A stretch of 64,000 nt of DNA from Myotis daubentonii (Eukaryota; Chordata; Mammalia; Chiroptera; Vespertilionidae), in contig NC_081840.1 in assembly GCF_963259705.1 (NCBI RefSeq), positions 1,503,956 to 1,567,955 on the forward strand, in the 5' to 3' direction. Each line of letters starts with the position of its first letter. The first letter of the stretch is position 1. Positions 1-11,812 of this stretch are shown one piece after another. Both the position numbers and the translations under genes were made by a program. The notes beneath the pieces are model-generated. The model was given only the letters and a program-made list of their open reading frames with translations, ran no database searches and was not told where the DNA came from.

Positions 1-401
1 AGATTTCTGTGTGCGCTCCCCACGCCCTGTGGCCTCTGCACACTCGCTAGGCTCCCTGGTGCTGCGGCACCAGCTGGGGGCTGAGGAGCAGGGCTCACAG
101 AAATGAGACGGGGGGCAGAGCCAACACAGCCTCTGCACAGGCCCGTGAGGCAGCCCCACCTCCACACGCCAGCCTGGCTTTCGCGGGGACGTCTCCACGG
201 GGTCCCCAGAGTAACCCAGGGTGAAGAGAAGGACATTTACTGACAGTGTCTCAATGAAGCTTCACTGAAGAACAGAGAGAGAGAAGCTTAAACTCCATGA
301 TACTCTTCAAAATGAAAGTAACGTTTTCAAGGTATTTAAAAATAACCTAATAGGAAGGGAAACTTTATGGACCCAAAGTCGTACCTGGAAAACTCCTGAC
401 A
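1..401. other. Unassigned sequence, probably intronic
   Basis: No exon-like frame, RNA gene or recognisable repeat is seen here. If the CpG island near 11 kb is the TRAF3 promoter (minus strand), this lies in TRAF3 intron 1. Confidence 0.4.
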
Positions 402-598
402 GCCTGGCCTGGGTGGCTCAGTGGCTGAGCACCAACCTATGAACCAGGAGGTCACGGTTCAATTACTGGTTCGGTCACATGCCCGGGTTGTGGGAGCGTA
501 CAGGAGGCAGCCGATCGATGTTTCTCTCTCATTATCGATGTTTCTATCTCTCCCTCTCCCTTCCTCTCTGAAATCAATAAAAATATATTTTTAAAAAT
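402..598 (+). mobile_element. Ves-type tRNA-derived SINE
   Basis: The element has a tRNA-like head (GGTGGCTCAGTGG), the bat-typical body with CAGGAGGCAGCCGATC, a CT-rich stretch and a tail with AATCAATAAAAATAT. A 9-bp target-site duplication, ctcctgaca, flanks it at 393-401 and 599-607, showing L1-type retrotransposition. Confidence 0.9.
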
Positions 599-607
599 CT
601 CCTGACA

Positions 608-1291
608 AACAGATGATCAAGGATGCCTGCTGGTTGGGTAAATAAAACATACCTTTTGTGCAGGCACCTGTCATTGTGTGAATGGGTGCATTCCAAAACC
701 TTATTCACAAATTCTTGGTACAGAACACGGAATGCAGCCTGGCCTTCCAACCACGCAGGCATGTGAGCGCCAAGTGTCTGGACCCTCCAGACCAGACCCG
801 AGGCCAGAGAAACACCAGTGAGCGGCCTCAGTTACTGCCACATAGAGCAGCAGAAGCGCCAGCTGAGCCACCTGGTCACCCACAGAACCATGAGCTGGGG
901 GGACAGACCACTGTTCGAGGCCACTGACGCTCAGGGTGGTTTGTCACGCAGCTCTCGTTGCCTGAGCAGCCTGTGGCTCTGTCGGGAAATGACAGAAGCA
1001 CATCTCTCTGCTGTCCTGGCACCAGGAATAGAGTCCCTTCCTCCATTCTCCGCTGGCGGACACAGTGCGGTGGCAGCATCACCAGGATCTCCCAGCTACC
1101 AGCCCTTTTAGGGGCAGCCTGGTGTTGGGAAATGGGGGGTAAGAGGTATGATGACCATCAGAGTTCCCTGTCTGCTTTGAAATCCTCCTAGAATCTGAGC
1201 TAAGGGAGGGCAGGGTTCAAAATTCTGAATAAACGGGAGGCACGGTCAAAACGCGGTTGGCAGCCAATTACCAAGCCAGACAAAGATACCA
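608..1291. other. Unassigned sequence
   Basis: Moderately GC-rich single-copy-looking DNA. The short open frames here overlap each other on both strands and resemble no family I know. Confidence 0.4.
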
Positions 1292-1912
1292 CAAGGAAAG
1301 GAAACTAAAGACCAATGTCCCTTACAAACCTGGACGCAAAAATTCTCAACAAAATAATAGCAGACCGAATCCAACAACACCTTAAAGGGAACAGCCACCA
1401 CATCAAGTGCGATTTATCCCAGGAAAGCAAGGGCGGTTCAACACATGAAAATCGACTAATGTGATGCACCACATTAACAGACAGAGGGGGAAGACATGCA
1501 TCCGTGTCAACAGACACACAAAAAGCACGTGACAAAACGCAACAACCTTCCATGATCAAACACTCCGCAAAGAAACCTCCTAACATGATAAAAGGCACTT
1601 ATTTTTGAAATCCTACACTAACTCCATAAGCAATGGTGCAAGTCTGAAAGTGTCCCTAAGATCAGAAACAAGAAAGGCTGTCTGCTTCCACCACTGCTGT
1701 TCAGCACTGCAGAGCCCCAGCCAGAGCAACCAGGCAAGAAAAAGAAACAAGAGGATCCAAATTGGAGAGAAAGAGATTAAAAGCATCTCTATTGCATGTG
1801 TCATGATTCCACATGTAGAAAATCCCATAGAATCCACAAAAAGCTACTAAAGGTAATAACCAAACTCAGCAAAGTTGCAGGCTATATGATCACCACACAA
1901 AAATCAGTTGTG

Positions 1913-2121
1913 GCCAACCGGCGTGTGGCTCAGTGGTTCAGCTTCGACCTATGAACCAGGAGGTCACAGTTCAATTCCAGGTCAGGGCACATGCCCCGGT
2001 GGCGGGCTGGATCCTCAGTGGGGGGCATGCAGGAGGCAGCTGATCAACGATTCTCTCTCATCACTGATATTTCTATTTCCCTCTCCCTTTCTCTCTGATT
2101 TAATAAAAATATATTTTTAAG
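1913..2121 (+). mobile_element. Ves-type SINE inside L1
   Basis: It has the GTGTGGCTCAGTGG head, a CAGGAGGCAGCTGATC body and an AATAAAAATATATTTTT tail. The target-site duplication tcagttgtg occurs at 1904-1912 and 2122-2130. L1 sequence resumes exactly after it, so the SINE is younger than the L1. Confidence 0.9.
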
Positions 2122-2539
2122 TCAGTTGTGCTTTTATATACAAGCAATGAAAAATCTTTTAAAAATTAAGGAAACAATTTGATTTACAGTAGCATCCAAA
2201 AGAATACAATACCTAGGGATAAATTAAGCCACGGAGGTGCAGACTTGGTCACTGAAACAGAACCTTGCTGAAAAAAATGAAAGGTAAGAAGACATGGACC
2301 AGTATCCCATGGTCATGGACTAGGAGACCGAATATGGCTAAGATGGCAACACCCCAAAGCACATGCAGTGTAATTCCTCTCAAAATTCCAAATTGTTTTT
2401 GCAGAAAGTGAAAAACAGAATCTCAAATTACTATGGAGCTGCAAGGGATCCCAACTAGCCCGAGCAGATAGGAAAAATAGGTTGGAAGACACACTTCCCA
2501 AAATTATTTCAAAACTTTCTACAAAGCTGCAGCAACTAC

Positions 2540-2689
2540 CCGGCCAGTGGGGCTCAGTGGTTGAGCATTGACCTATGAACCAGGAAGTCACAGTTCAACT
2601 CCCCATCAGGGTACCTGCCCAGGTTGACGGCTCAGTCCCTAGTAGGGGGCATGCAGGAGGCAGCCGATCAATGATTCTCTCTTCATTGA

Positions 2690-2747
<58 letters not shown>

Positions 2748-2810
2748 CCTCCTTCCCTCCCTCCCTCCCTTTCTCTATATTCAATAGAAATATATATACA
2801 TGTTTTTTTA
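2540..2810 (+). mobile_element. Ves-type SINE with expanded CT tract, inside L1
   Basis: The element has a typical head (GGGGCTCAGTGGTTGAGC) and body, but its 3' CT-rich segment has grown into a long microsatellite. A short duplication, aactac, flanks it at 2534-2539 and 2811-2816, and L1 ORF2 sequence continues afterwards. Confidence 0.85.
2693..2771 (+). repeat. (CT)n/(CCCT)n microsatellite
   Basis: About 25 CT dinucleotides are followed by CCCT/CCTT units. It arose inside the pyrimidine-rich tail of the SINE and is likely length-polymorphic. Confidence 0.95.
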
Positions 2811-4215
2811 AACTACACTAATCAAAACACAGTGTGCTATTGGCATAAAGACAGACCTATACAATGGAATAGAGAGTCCAGAAATAAATTCAAACATCCG
2901 TGGCCAATTGATTTCCAACAAGGCTACCAAGACCATCCAATAAGGAAGAACAGTTCCTTCAACACATGGTGCTGGACAACTGGGTAAGCACTTGCAGCAG
3001 AATGAAGGAGAGCCCCTGCCTCACTCCACACATAAAAATTAGCTCACAGGGATCAAAGGTCTGAATGTAAGAACTAAAACTATAAAACATATAGCAAATC
3101 TTCATAGCCTCGGATTTGGCAATAGATTCTCAGATTTTATACCAAAGCAACAGCAACAAAATGAAAAATAGTAAAAGTGGACATCGTCAAAATTAAAAGC
3201 TTTTCAACATCAAAGGACATTAACAGGACTAAAAAAATCTTAGGGAATGAGAGAAAATGTCTGTAAATCATGTAGCTATCCAAAATATAGAAGGAACTCT
3301 TACAGGTCAACAACAAAAAGACAAACAATCCATTGAAACATGGGCAATGCTTGAATAGACATTGTTCCACTATATACGGTGAAAAGATAAAAGATGCCCA
3401 ATGCCATCGGTCATTAAGGAAATACAAAACCACAGGGAGATGCCACTTCATGTCCACTAGAAGAGTTTTCACCAGAAAGACAAAAATAAATGTTGGCAAA
3501 GCTGTGCAGAAATCGGAACCCTGGCACCTTGCTGGTGGGAATAAGGTAAACACAGAATCACCCTATGGCCCGAGAGAAATGGAAACACCTCTCCACATGA
3601 ACTTGTACACATGATCCGTCATAGCCAAAAGGTGAAAACCACCCCAAAAAGTGAGTGAACGCATCAACAAAACTGTGGTAAGACACACGACGGAATATTA
3701 TTCAGCCATTAAAACAGAACACAACACCCGTGCAGGCAACAGCTTGGACGCACCTCAACAACACTGCGCTAAGGGGAAGGAGACGCAAAAGCCAGTCGTG
3801 CTGTCTGGCTCCTGTTCCGTGGCACGTCCGGGACAGGCAAACCCACAGGGACAGACAGCAGGCCAGAGAAGGAGGCCCAGGGAACGAATATGCCAGGAGC
3901 ACAGGGTTCTTTAGTGGGTGATAAAACCATTTGAAACTAGAAAGAACTGGTGTTTGCACAATATTGTGAACGTACTAAATACCACTGAACAGTACATTTT
4001 AAAATAGTTAATTGTATGACATGTGAGTTTTGCCTCAATAAAAGAAAAGGTGGTCAGACTATAGTTTATTGATTCATTCATACAAACTCTTAGCTTCCTA
4101 CCACACACCAGGCACTCTCGGGTGCACAGGCTATGGCGATGGACAATTTTCTGCTACGAATTTAAAAAGCACACGAGGAACTAGACAGAGACAACCGGGG
4201 CTCTTTGATTTAGGG

Positions 4216-4448
4216 CAGTGATGGCGAACCTCTGACATGCGTGTCAGAGGTGACACGCGAACTCATTTTTTTGGTTGATTTTTCTGTGTTAAATGGTATT
4301 TAAATATATAAAATAAGTATCAAAAATATGTCTTTGTTTTAGTATAGTTGCAAATATCAAAAAATTTCTACATGTGACACGGCACCAGAGTTAAGTTAGG
4401 GTTTTTCAAAATGCTGACACGCGGAGCTCAAAAGGTTCGCCATCACTG
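4216..4448 (+). mobile_element. Nonautonomous hAT element (233 bp)
   Basis: The ends are inverted: CAGTGATGGCGAACC on the left and GGTTCGCCATCACTG on the right, a perfect 15-bp match. Eight-base flanks atttaggg and aattaggt (6 of 8 identical) fit a decayed hAT target-site duplication. Just inside the left end is a second hairpin, with 9-bp arms CCTCTGACA/TGTCAGAGG around TGCG. There is no transposase frame. Confidence 0.9.
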
Positions 4449-4478
4449 AATTAGGTGTTCAGGGAAGACCTCCTAGAA

Positions 4479-4689
4479 CAGCGGTTCTCAACCTGTGGGT
4501 CGCGACCCCTTTGGCGGTCGAACGACCCTTTCACAGGGGTCACCTAAGACCATCCTGCATACTAGATATTTACATTACGATTCATAACAGCAGCAACATT
4601 ACAGTTATGAAGTAGCAACGAAAATAATTTATGGTTGGGTCACAACATGAGGAACTGTATTTAAAGGGCCAGAAGGTTGAGAACCACTG
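4479..4689 (+). mobile_element. SPIN (Space Invaders) nonautonomous hAT element
   Basis: The ends (CAGCGGTTCTCAACCTGTGG on the left, GGTTGAGAACCACTG on the right) and the GTCGCGACCCCTTTGG subterminal segment are those I recall for the SPIN hAT family. That family was reported as horizontally transferred among bats, rodents, opossum, bushbaby, frogs and lizards. The duplication tcctagaa (4471-4478) versus tcctaaaa (4690-4697) is 7 of 8 identical. The copy is 211 bp with no transposase. Confidence 0.9.
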
Positions 4690-4697
4690 TCCTAAAA

Positions 4698-7600
4698 AAA
4701 GTGACGTCTAAGCAGATACCAGAATGGATTGAAGAATACTGTTCTGCTAAATATGTACTAAAATATAAATTTACACAAACCATCACATGTAAAAATTGCT
4801 TTTCTTAAAAAATGGGGGGCTACCGGCAGACATTCCTGTGTGCAAACATACAGTGGTGGCTAGTTTCTAGACCTTTTGCTCTTCGTCACAAATCATCTCC
4901 TTACAATCCAATGGCGTGCTGCCCCTCGCAGGCCGGGCCTCCAGGCCGCCTTCTCCCCTGAAGGCCTGTCATTCCCGGCTCGCCTTCCCTTCCGGAAACT
5001 CAGGAGAGGAGGGAGGGAGAGGAATTCCCTCTTGCGATGTGTCAGGTCTCCCAGCCTCCCCTGGAACCCAGTCACCCTTCCGTCGCTGAGAACATGAGGT
5101 GCAGGGAGGAGAGTGACTGACTAGCACGGCAGGTCGGACGCAAACCCCGAGGCCCTCCGTGGAGTGAGCCTCACTGTCACCGAGCACATCTCAGGCCAAA
5201 CTGCGAAACACGGCGAAGCGGCCCTGTCCTTAGAAGCCTGTCACTGACCCCCCCAAGGCCTGAACACCCCTCGGCCGGGGGGGGGCGGCCCTCCAGAATC
5301 ACAAGGCTCCATGTTGCCGCCCCCACCCAGCACCAACCGTGTCAGAAAGAAATGTGCCCTCGATCCTCCAGGAAGCTGACCCGGCTCAGGCATGTGCCTC
5401 TGGCAGGTGCACGGCGCACCCTCCCGGCCGGGCAGAACGTCACAGAGGTTCCGGCAGACGGCACACACCCTCTCCTCCCAAACCCAAGCACGCCACGGCC
5501 TGCCGACCGCGCAGAGGGCTCCTGTGCCTTCAACGCGCGTCCCCATCAGCGACGCGTAGCTATTCTCATCTCCCAGGTGAATGGCAGGAACCTGACTGTC
5601 GGGGGCCCCAGTCGGCTCCGTCCAGAGTGGCCAGGCCTGGGGACCTGTCACCACCAACGACCGCTGTTCATGAAGCCCTGAGGAGACAGTCACTGAACAC
5701 CGTCCTGATGAGTGAGAATGTGAGCGCAGGGGGGGGGTCGCCAGCACATTCTACCAGACGTCAGCAGCACCTGAGGGCGTTGGAGGTGGATTTTAAAGGG
5801 CGTTGAGGGCGATGTTGCTGCCACAGGAAAATAACTCTGAACAGAGGGAAGGAACAGGTGCGGCTGGGAAGTGTCCGCGCAGGCAGAACGGGCTCTGGGG
5901 GAAGAATGGCCGCACAAAACGCTCGTGCTGGACCCGACCCCGCTCCGCAGCGCGCGCTCAGGAGGGAGCGAGAACGCCGGAACCAGAAAGCAACACTTAC
6001 GGTCTGGAGTCTGAACAGAACCCAGAAGCGGACTTAATTCAGCGCCAACTGCCCGCCGAGCACAGTGATGAGAACCTGAGCTCTGGGGTCCCACAGGCCT
6101 GGAGCTCTTCAGTTTCCTCATCTGTAAAATGGGACAATCTTCTCGCCAAAGTCAGGCTGGCACCCAGGGCGGCCGCCAGACCCCTGGGCCTCACCGTGAG
6201 CTCGCTCCCCCACAGCCAGCTTGCTCATGCTCATCCTCCCAGAAACTACCTCCTAAGCCCTGGTCCCAGGCAACGGGCCCTGCCTCCCCCAGAGTCCCCC
6301 CCCCCCCCCCCCGGCACCTGCCCCTGGTGCCAGCACCTCAGGACTCTCTGGCGCATCCTGGTACAGCAGCTCCTTGGAGACTGATCACAGAGCATCTTAC
6401 TCGACTTCCCAACTTCAGCAACTAGCACTGCTCCTGAGCAAATTCTCAAAACTGCGCTGATTAAATAACTCTCCACTCTCCTGGGTCGGAAGTGGAGGCC
6501 AAGCAGCCTCCAGGTGCATCTTGGGGCATGAAGAAGGCAGGGGGCACTCTACTCGGGGTGACTAGTCCCTGCTCTGTCATAACGGACCTGGGGGAGCCAC
6601 TACCCCCATCCTGAGCCTCAGCTGCCGCCCTTATAAAATGAGGGAACTCAGTGAGAAAGTCGCAAGGGTCCCTAAGACTGACCCCTTGTCTACACTGTGC
6701 CTCCCACCACGCCCACACCGCTGAAGCTGGGGTGGCCAGCCCCGGGGGATGCCAGGGGACCCCCTCGGGAGCCCAGGGAAGCTAAGCATAAACACCATCT
6801 TACGGAGAACCTACCATACCCAAATTCAGGGGGGCAAAGTGTGTTTATGGTAGAAAAATCAGACACATCACTGAGTATGACATCACATTCGCATTAAATG
6901 TTCAGATGAAACACAGTCTGAGCCGTCTCGCGCGCCATGCCAAGCGCGCTCTCACGGGAAAGCCCTCTGCAACCAGAACATTTCATTTCCCCTGTAACCA
7001 TGTTTCAAAGGCCGGGCCATTATTAATCCAAAAGGGACAGATTTAATTTCCAGAATAAAGTTGTGACTCCTGGGTATGACTGAGCAAGGAAGGCTGGGGA
7101 GCGACTTTCCCTGCTCGTCCTGTCCCGGAGCCCCTAACACAACGGACCAGGGCGCTCACTGCTTCCGGAAGGGTGCATGGGGTGCGCAGGCAGGGGTGGC
7201 AGCTGCGAGGCTCTGGCTCGCCCACTGCAGAGCCACACCACAGGGACCACTGGGTGGCCCTGTCCCGCCCCTCCTCTCCCAGGCCTGCGGGTTCTGGACA
7301 CAAAGGCAGAGGGTCTAGCCCTGGGGAGGGGAGAGGCCTTCGGGAGCGGAGCTGGTCTTAAAGCCCTCAGCACAGTCAGCATGCCGCTGGCACCCCGCTT
7401 CACCATGTGGATGCCGCCGCTGCCCTAAAGATGTTTCATGCCACTTGGTGAATCCGTTTTGCTTTTCTCCCCGCTTACAGAATCCAAGTTTCCTAAAAAT
7501 ATGTATTTAGGTTTTGCCATAGAATCAAGTGTTTAAATTGGAAAGGAAATCAGGATATCAAAACCACAAGTGTGGTATCTTTTTTGGTAGAATGGCATCA

Positions 7601-8310
7601 TGAGATGTTACCAAGTAACCTCCATTTAAAATAAATAAAATTTAAAAATATATTTTTATATATGGAGTCAAAATCACCATGGAACAAACTCTTAAAAAAA
7701 AATCATGAAATGAAATTATAGGGCCCGATGTTTTATGTCTGGAGAACCAAAGGGACATGGGTGATTCGAGGTGGGTGAGAGGGCAGCAGGGAGGGGAGGG
7801 AGGAGCTCTGTAACCCTGACCCGCTATGCACACCCCGACCCCATGCGCCCACCGGAGACCCCCTGCGCACACCGGAGACACCCTGCACACACCTCGACCC
7901 CCCCGCCCCCCCGCCCGCGCACACCGGAGACTCCTACCCCGGAGAGGGAGGAGGGATGGCCGCGTGCTCCACCCAGGGCGGCCTGCACAGGGCAGAGGCC
8001 TGACCGCCCAGCTCCGGTCACAAAGGGCCTGCAAGGGCCGGAGGATGCGCAGAGACATCACCCCTGGACACGCCACCGCGGGGCGGCCAACACTGCACCC
8101 CTGGCCAGCAGCAGGGCAGCCAGCAGGCAGGTCGCATCTGACAAACACCAGGGGGACTTGGCAGGAGCTGGAGGCCCACTTCCGGCCTCCTGACCCCAGG
8201 CAGCCAGGACCCTGCCCTTTTCCGAACTCCGCCAGATGTCTTCTACACCGGAGTCCACATTGGCTCAACTTTCTTCCTGGGGTCTTCCCTCTGGCTGAGA
8301 GGCTGGGTTC
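4698..8310. other. Mostly unassigned, with ancient MIR-type fragments
   Basis: No exon or RNA gene is supported. Degenerate MIR 3' segments are visible near 6100-6150 (CAGTTTCCTCATCTGTAAAA) and 6590-6660 (GAGCCTCAGCTGCC then TTATAAAATGAGG). Homopolymers occur at 5278-5286 (G) and 6297-6312 (C). The open frames here are GC-driven and contradictory between strands. Confidence 0.5.
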
Positions 8311-8754
8311 CGGCTCCTCCCCTCACTGGGTTTGGCTCCTCCCCTCACTGGGTTTGGCTCCTCCCCTGTTGGGTCCCGGCTCCTCCCCTCACTGGGTCCC
8401 GGCTCCTCCCCTCACTGGGTTTGGCTCCTCCCCTCACTGGGTCCCAGCTCCTCCCCTTACTGGGTTTGGCTCCTCCCCTCACTGGGTTTGGCTCCTCCCC
8501 TCACTGGGTCCCAGCTCCTCCCCTTACTGGGTTTGGCTCCTCCCCTCACTGGGTTCTGGCTCCTCCCCTGTTGGGTCCCAGCTCCTCCCCTCACTGGGTT
8601 TGGCTCCTCCCCTGTTGGGTCCCGGCTCCTCCCCTCACTGGGTTCCGGCTCCTCCCCTCACTGGGTCCCGGCTCCTCCCCTCACTGGGTCCCGGCTCCTC
8701 CCCTTACTGGGTCCCGGCTCCTCCCCTCACTGGGTTTGGCTCCTCCCCTCACTG
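8311..8754 (+). repeat. Minisatellite, ~22-bp unit, about 20 copies
   Basis: The unit is CGGCTCCTCCCCTCACTGGG plus two or three variable bases (TT, TC or CC). Variants with CTTACT and with a shortened CTGTTGG are interspersed. All three plus-strand frames are open through it, producing artificial proline/leucine-rich frames. Confidence 0.95.
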
Positions 8755-8755
8755 T

Positions 8756-10879
8756 GCACCAGCTGGGAAGCCCCAGACTTCCACAGACCCTGCCTTTAAA
8801 GGCGGTGCGGTCTCTCCCTCACCCTGGCACTGTAACTAGAACATTATGGGAACTCGAGGCACATTAATTGAACATTAAATTAAATGGGCAAAAGACTCCC
8901 AAGTCCCAGCTAATGATCCACTTATCTAGAGGAATACAGAATTCAGTACAAGATGCCAACCTGATTTCTGCAGTTGACAGAAACCAGGAGTCTCCTGCCC
9001 CGGTGACATCTCACCAACTGCCAGCCTCACCCCAAGGTACCTGCACAGGGAGACAAAATTTTCAGCCCCCAAAACAGGTTCTAATGCTAACTGATAAGAG
9101 CCTCACCTCCAAAATGAGAGAGCCATTTTGTCTTTTTTAGTTAATTATGAATAATACTACACAAGCACAACTTTTCCTTTTCTCTTCTGTTTCCATGAGC
9201 TCCTTTGGACTCCAAGCCTGCTAACCTGCCACTGCACCACCCGCTCCCCTCTCTGCCCCTCCTGCCTGCGGGCGTCGGGCCCTCTCTCATGGCTTCATGC
9301 CTCCTGCTCAGAACAAGTCTCAGCACCATCTCCACACTTAGGCCTCGGCTGCCTCTCGCTGGTCACCTTCCAAATCCGCTGGCCTCACCGCCTTCCCCAC
9401 TCCACAGCCTTCTCCATTTCTCTCTGTACCTTAAGTCAATATTATGACTCTCCTCCCCCTGCCCCCAGATAATGTATCTTCCCCTGTGAGCACTCCCGCG
9501 GAAGCCCCCTAGGGGTCACGCATGATCCCCTGGTCCAGCAGAGGGCCTTGGTCAGAGGATGTCCCCTGGGCTAAGGGAGTTCTTAAAGTGGCCACTGCAA
9601 GGAAACTCAGCGGTTGCATAATACGTGATAGGTTAGATCCCCGCTGCTTGGGAGAATCGGGTAAGAGGATGAGAACACAGAGATGGGCAAATTTAACGCA
9701 ATTTCCTTTGTGTGCTTGAGCTGGCTCAGGCTTGCAACACCAGTGACAGTTTTGTCTTTCTTCAAGTACAGCTTTCACGTCATTTTTAAAAAGGACTTTA
9801 CGGGAGTCAATCATTCTCACCCTTCAGCTAGCTCATTAGCATATCTATCCTGACAACACCCCAGAAAGGTCCCTCTCTGTTTGCAGAGTGAAAACTGGAA
9901 GGGACCTGCCAGGGGTGTTTACAGAATCAAAATCCCCAACACGGGAAAACAGCAGAAGCAAACAGATGTTTCAGGTGCACGGAGGCCCTTCTTCAAGCAG
10001 GAATCCTTTTTAACAGAACTGGCCCCTGCTCTTGCCATCTTTCTGCAAAATGAATGGGTAGTGTCCAAGGAAAATAATGGGTCCCCGTCCCCCCATAGAA
10101 AAATTCACATGAACGTCTTAAAAAAAAAAAAAAAAAGTCTGGCCTTCTCCCTGGCAGCTCCCTGCGCCCCTGGCTTCTGCATTGTGACAGCTGGGACCGA
10201 TGGCGTCTGGGCGAGACTCCGCACATCTTACGCCTCGACCCGACCCGCAAGGCCTGTTGCTCGCGGGGATGCTGGCCTCCCGGCCGGTTTCTGTCCCCAG
10301 CACCTACTCACAGGAGGGTTCCCAATCCGGGGTGACACTGCCCACTTATCGGACCGGCGAGGCTTATTTGGTTTGGGCCCAAAATGCTTTCGTCTTCCGA
10401 CTCATTCCTAACATGCGCCTTGTCACAACGCGGCCCTCGGAGCAGCGGATGGCAGCCCGCCGGCCGGCCTGGCTCCTGCCCGGGATGGGGCTCCCCGCAG
10501 GCCGTTTCAGCGGAGATCTTAGCGCCCACCGATGGCGATGGCCGCCGGGTTTTGCAGACATAGGAAGGGACAGAAATCAACATTTCCCAAAGCTTCCCCG
10601 TGTGTGTTCCAGGCAAATGCGGGGGGGGGGGGGGGGGCTCCTCAGCTGTGTGCTGTGAATGTAAATTAAGAAGCAGCAACAACGCCACTCCACGCAGCCT
10701 CTGTGGACTCCACAAAAATAAATGAATAACCACGCACAGGCACACACACACACACCCCTATGCCGTTCGAAAACCGAGTCACAGCTTCACACGAGAAAGG
10801 TGCAATAAGATTGTCCCCTTCGGAGGTCCGTGATCTGAAGGCTCCTTAAATTTCCGGGCACGTCCACACGCTTCATTTC
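8756..10879. other. Unassigned sequence with homopolymer runs
   Basis: No exon, RNA gene or recent transposon is recognised. A run of 17 A/18 A lies at about 10120-10137 and a run of 17 G at 10621-10637. If TRAF3 starts in the adjacent CpG island, this is the 5' part of its first intron. Confidence 0.45.
10621..10637 (+). repeat. Poly(G) run, 17 bases
   Basis: There are seventeen consecutive G. Its length is unreliable in sequencing. Confidence 0.9.
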
Positions 10880-11156
10880 CATCTCGCTGCTGTTTCCCGG
10901 GAAGGGACAGGGTCCCGCACGGAACCCCCGCGACGGGGCTGAACAGGAGCGGCGCCCCCGGGCGGGCGACGGGCAAACGTGGCCGGGCGGCCGGCGCCCG
11001 CAGCGGGCACGCAGCCCGGGCCGGCCCCGCGCTCGGGCCGCCGCGCTGACCTTCCGCGGCCGGAGGGGAATGCGTGCATCTGCCCCCCACCGGGCCGCCC
11101 GCCCGCCGCCTTCCCGCAGCGCCGGCGTGAATCAGGCGCGCTCCTCTGCAGAGGAA

Positions 11157-11163
11157 TGACTCA
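11157..11163 (+). promoter_or_regulatory. Consensus AP-1 (TRE) site
   Basis: A perfect TGACTCA lies in the CpG island, about 410 bp downstream of the putative exon 1 donor in transcription direction. The motif is seen; binding is inferred. Confidence 0.45.
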
Positions 11164-11576
11164 GGGTAAACTTTTAAATAATGGTCGGACGCCGCCGCAG
11201 CCTCGGCCACCGCTCGCGCGTGCGGGCAGCCCCGCGGCCCGGGTCCCGGCACCGCCGCGCGGCAGATGCTGCTCTCGCTGCCGCGGGGTCACGTTCGCGG
11301 GAGGCCCGGGCGCCCGTTTCCTGAAAAGCTGCGGAGCCCCGGCCCCGCGGCCCCGGCCCGGCCTCGGGCGCAAAGTTTCCCGAAGTTGAGGCGTCCGAGG
11401 GGCGGGCGGCCCGGCGGGGACCGGGCGAGGCGGCGCCGCACCGGGCACTCGCCGCCGGGCGCCGGGCCTGCGCCGCCCCGGCCCCGCGCCGCCGCCGAGG
11501 GCGCGGGATGGAGCCCGGGATGGAGCCGCCGGGCCGCCCGCGGCCGCCCGCCCTCCCGCCCGCCGCCGCCCCTTAC

Positions 11577-11708
11577 CCCGAGGTCCGCCGCCGCTCGTGG
11601 CTCAGGGGCGCCGGGCGCGTCCTCCGCCGCGGTCCGCAGCGTCCTGCTCCCCGGGCAGCCCCATGTCGGGGGGCGGGGAAGGGCCGGCGGCCGCCGCCGC
11701 CGCCGGCT
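11577..11708 (-). other. TRAF3: Putative noncoding first exon (TRAF3 exon 1)
   Basis: The 3' boundary is set by a minus-strand donor, G|GTAAGG, with GT at 11575-11576. The 5' limit is a guess just downstream of the nearer kB site, because no TATA box or initiator decides the start. The segment is GC-rich and contains a 20-codon uORF that closes before the donor. Confidence 0.35.
11602..11664 (-). CDS. Small uORF in putative TRAF3 exon 1
   Basis: An ATG (11662-11664) opens a frame of 20 codons that ends with TGA at 11602-11604, 25 nt before the splice donor. The peptide starts MGLPGEQDAAD and is arginine/glycine-rich at its end. If this is a real leader exon, the uORF would be translated ahead of the main frame and could reduce its translation. 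No homology is claimed. Confidence 0.3.
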   Translation of the reverse strand: MGLPGEQDAADRGGGRARRP

Positions 11709-11718
11709 GGAAAGTCCC
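11709..11718 (-). promoter_or_regulatory. NF-kB site, perfect consensus
   Basis: The minus strand reads GGGACTTTCC, matching GGGRNWYYCC exactly. It lies in the CpG island about 130 bp upstream of the putative exon 1 donor, close to where the transcription start is expected. Confidence 0.55.
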
Positions 11719-11812
11719 TGCTGGGCTGCAACCGGCTCGCGCACGCGGCGGCCGCGCCGCCCCGCGCTCCTCGCGCCCTCGCGCTCCCGCTCGCAGCACT
11801 TCCTCTCGCGCT

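Larger units (their letters stand above)
1292..4048 (+). mobile_element. Old 5'-truncated LINE-1: ORF2 remnant and 3' UTR
   Basis: Conceptual translation near 1320-1440 resembles the L1 reverse-transcriptase fingers region (…DAKILNKI…, followed by FIPGKQG), now broken by stops and frameshifts. Downstream come ORF2 C-terminal remnants (about 2820-3750) and a 3' UTR ending in a CAATAAAAG signal near 4035. ORF1 and the 5' part of ORF2 are missing. Two Ves SINEs (1913-2121 and 2540-2810) inserted later and split it. Divergence suggests an old mammalian L1 rather than a young bat copy; the subfamily is not assigned. Confidence 0.8.

Noticed and set aside
3137..3553. Minus-strand frame of 138 codons that looks membrane-protein-like
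   Set aside because: It is the reverse strand of L1 ORF2 sequence, where A-rich coding reads as Phe/Leu-rich.
1..10879. Search for TRAF3 coding exons to confirm the promoter assignment
   Set aside because: No RING, zinc-finger, coiled-coil or MATH-domain exon was found; the first coding exon must lie outside the window, so TRAF3 remains an inference.
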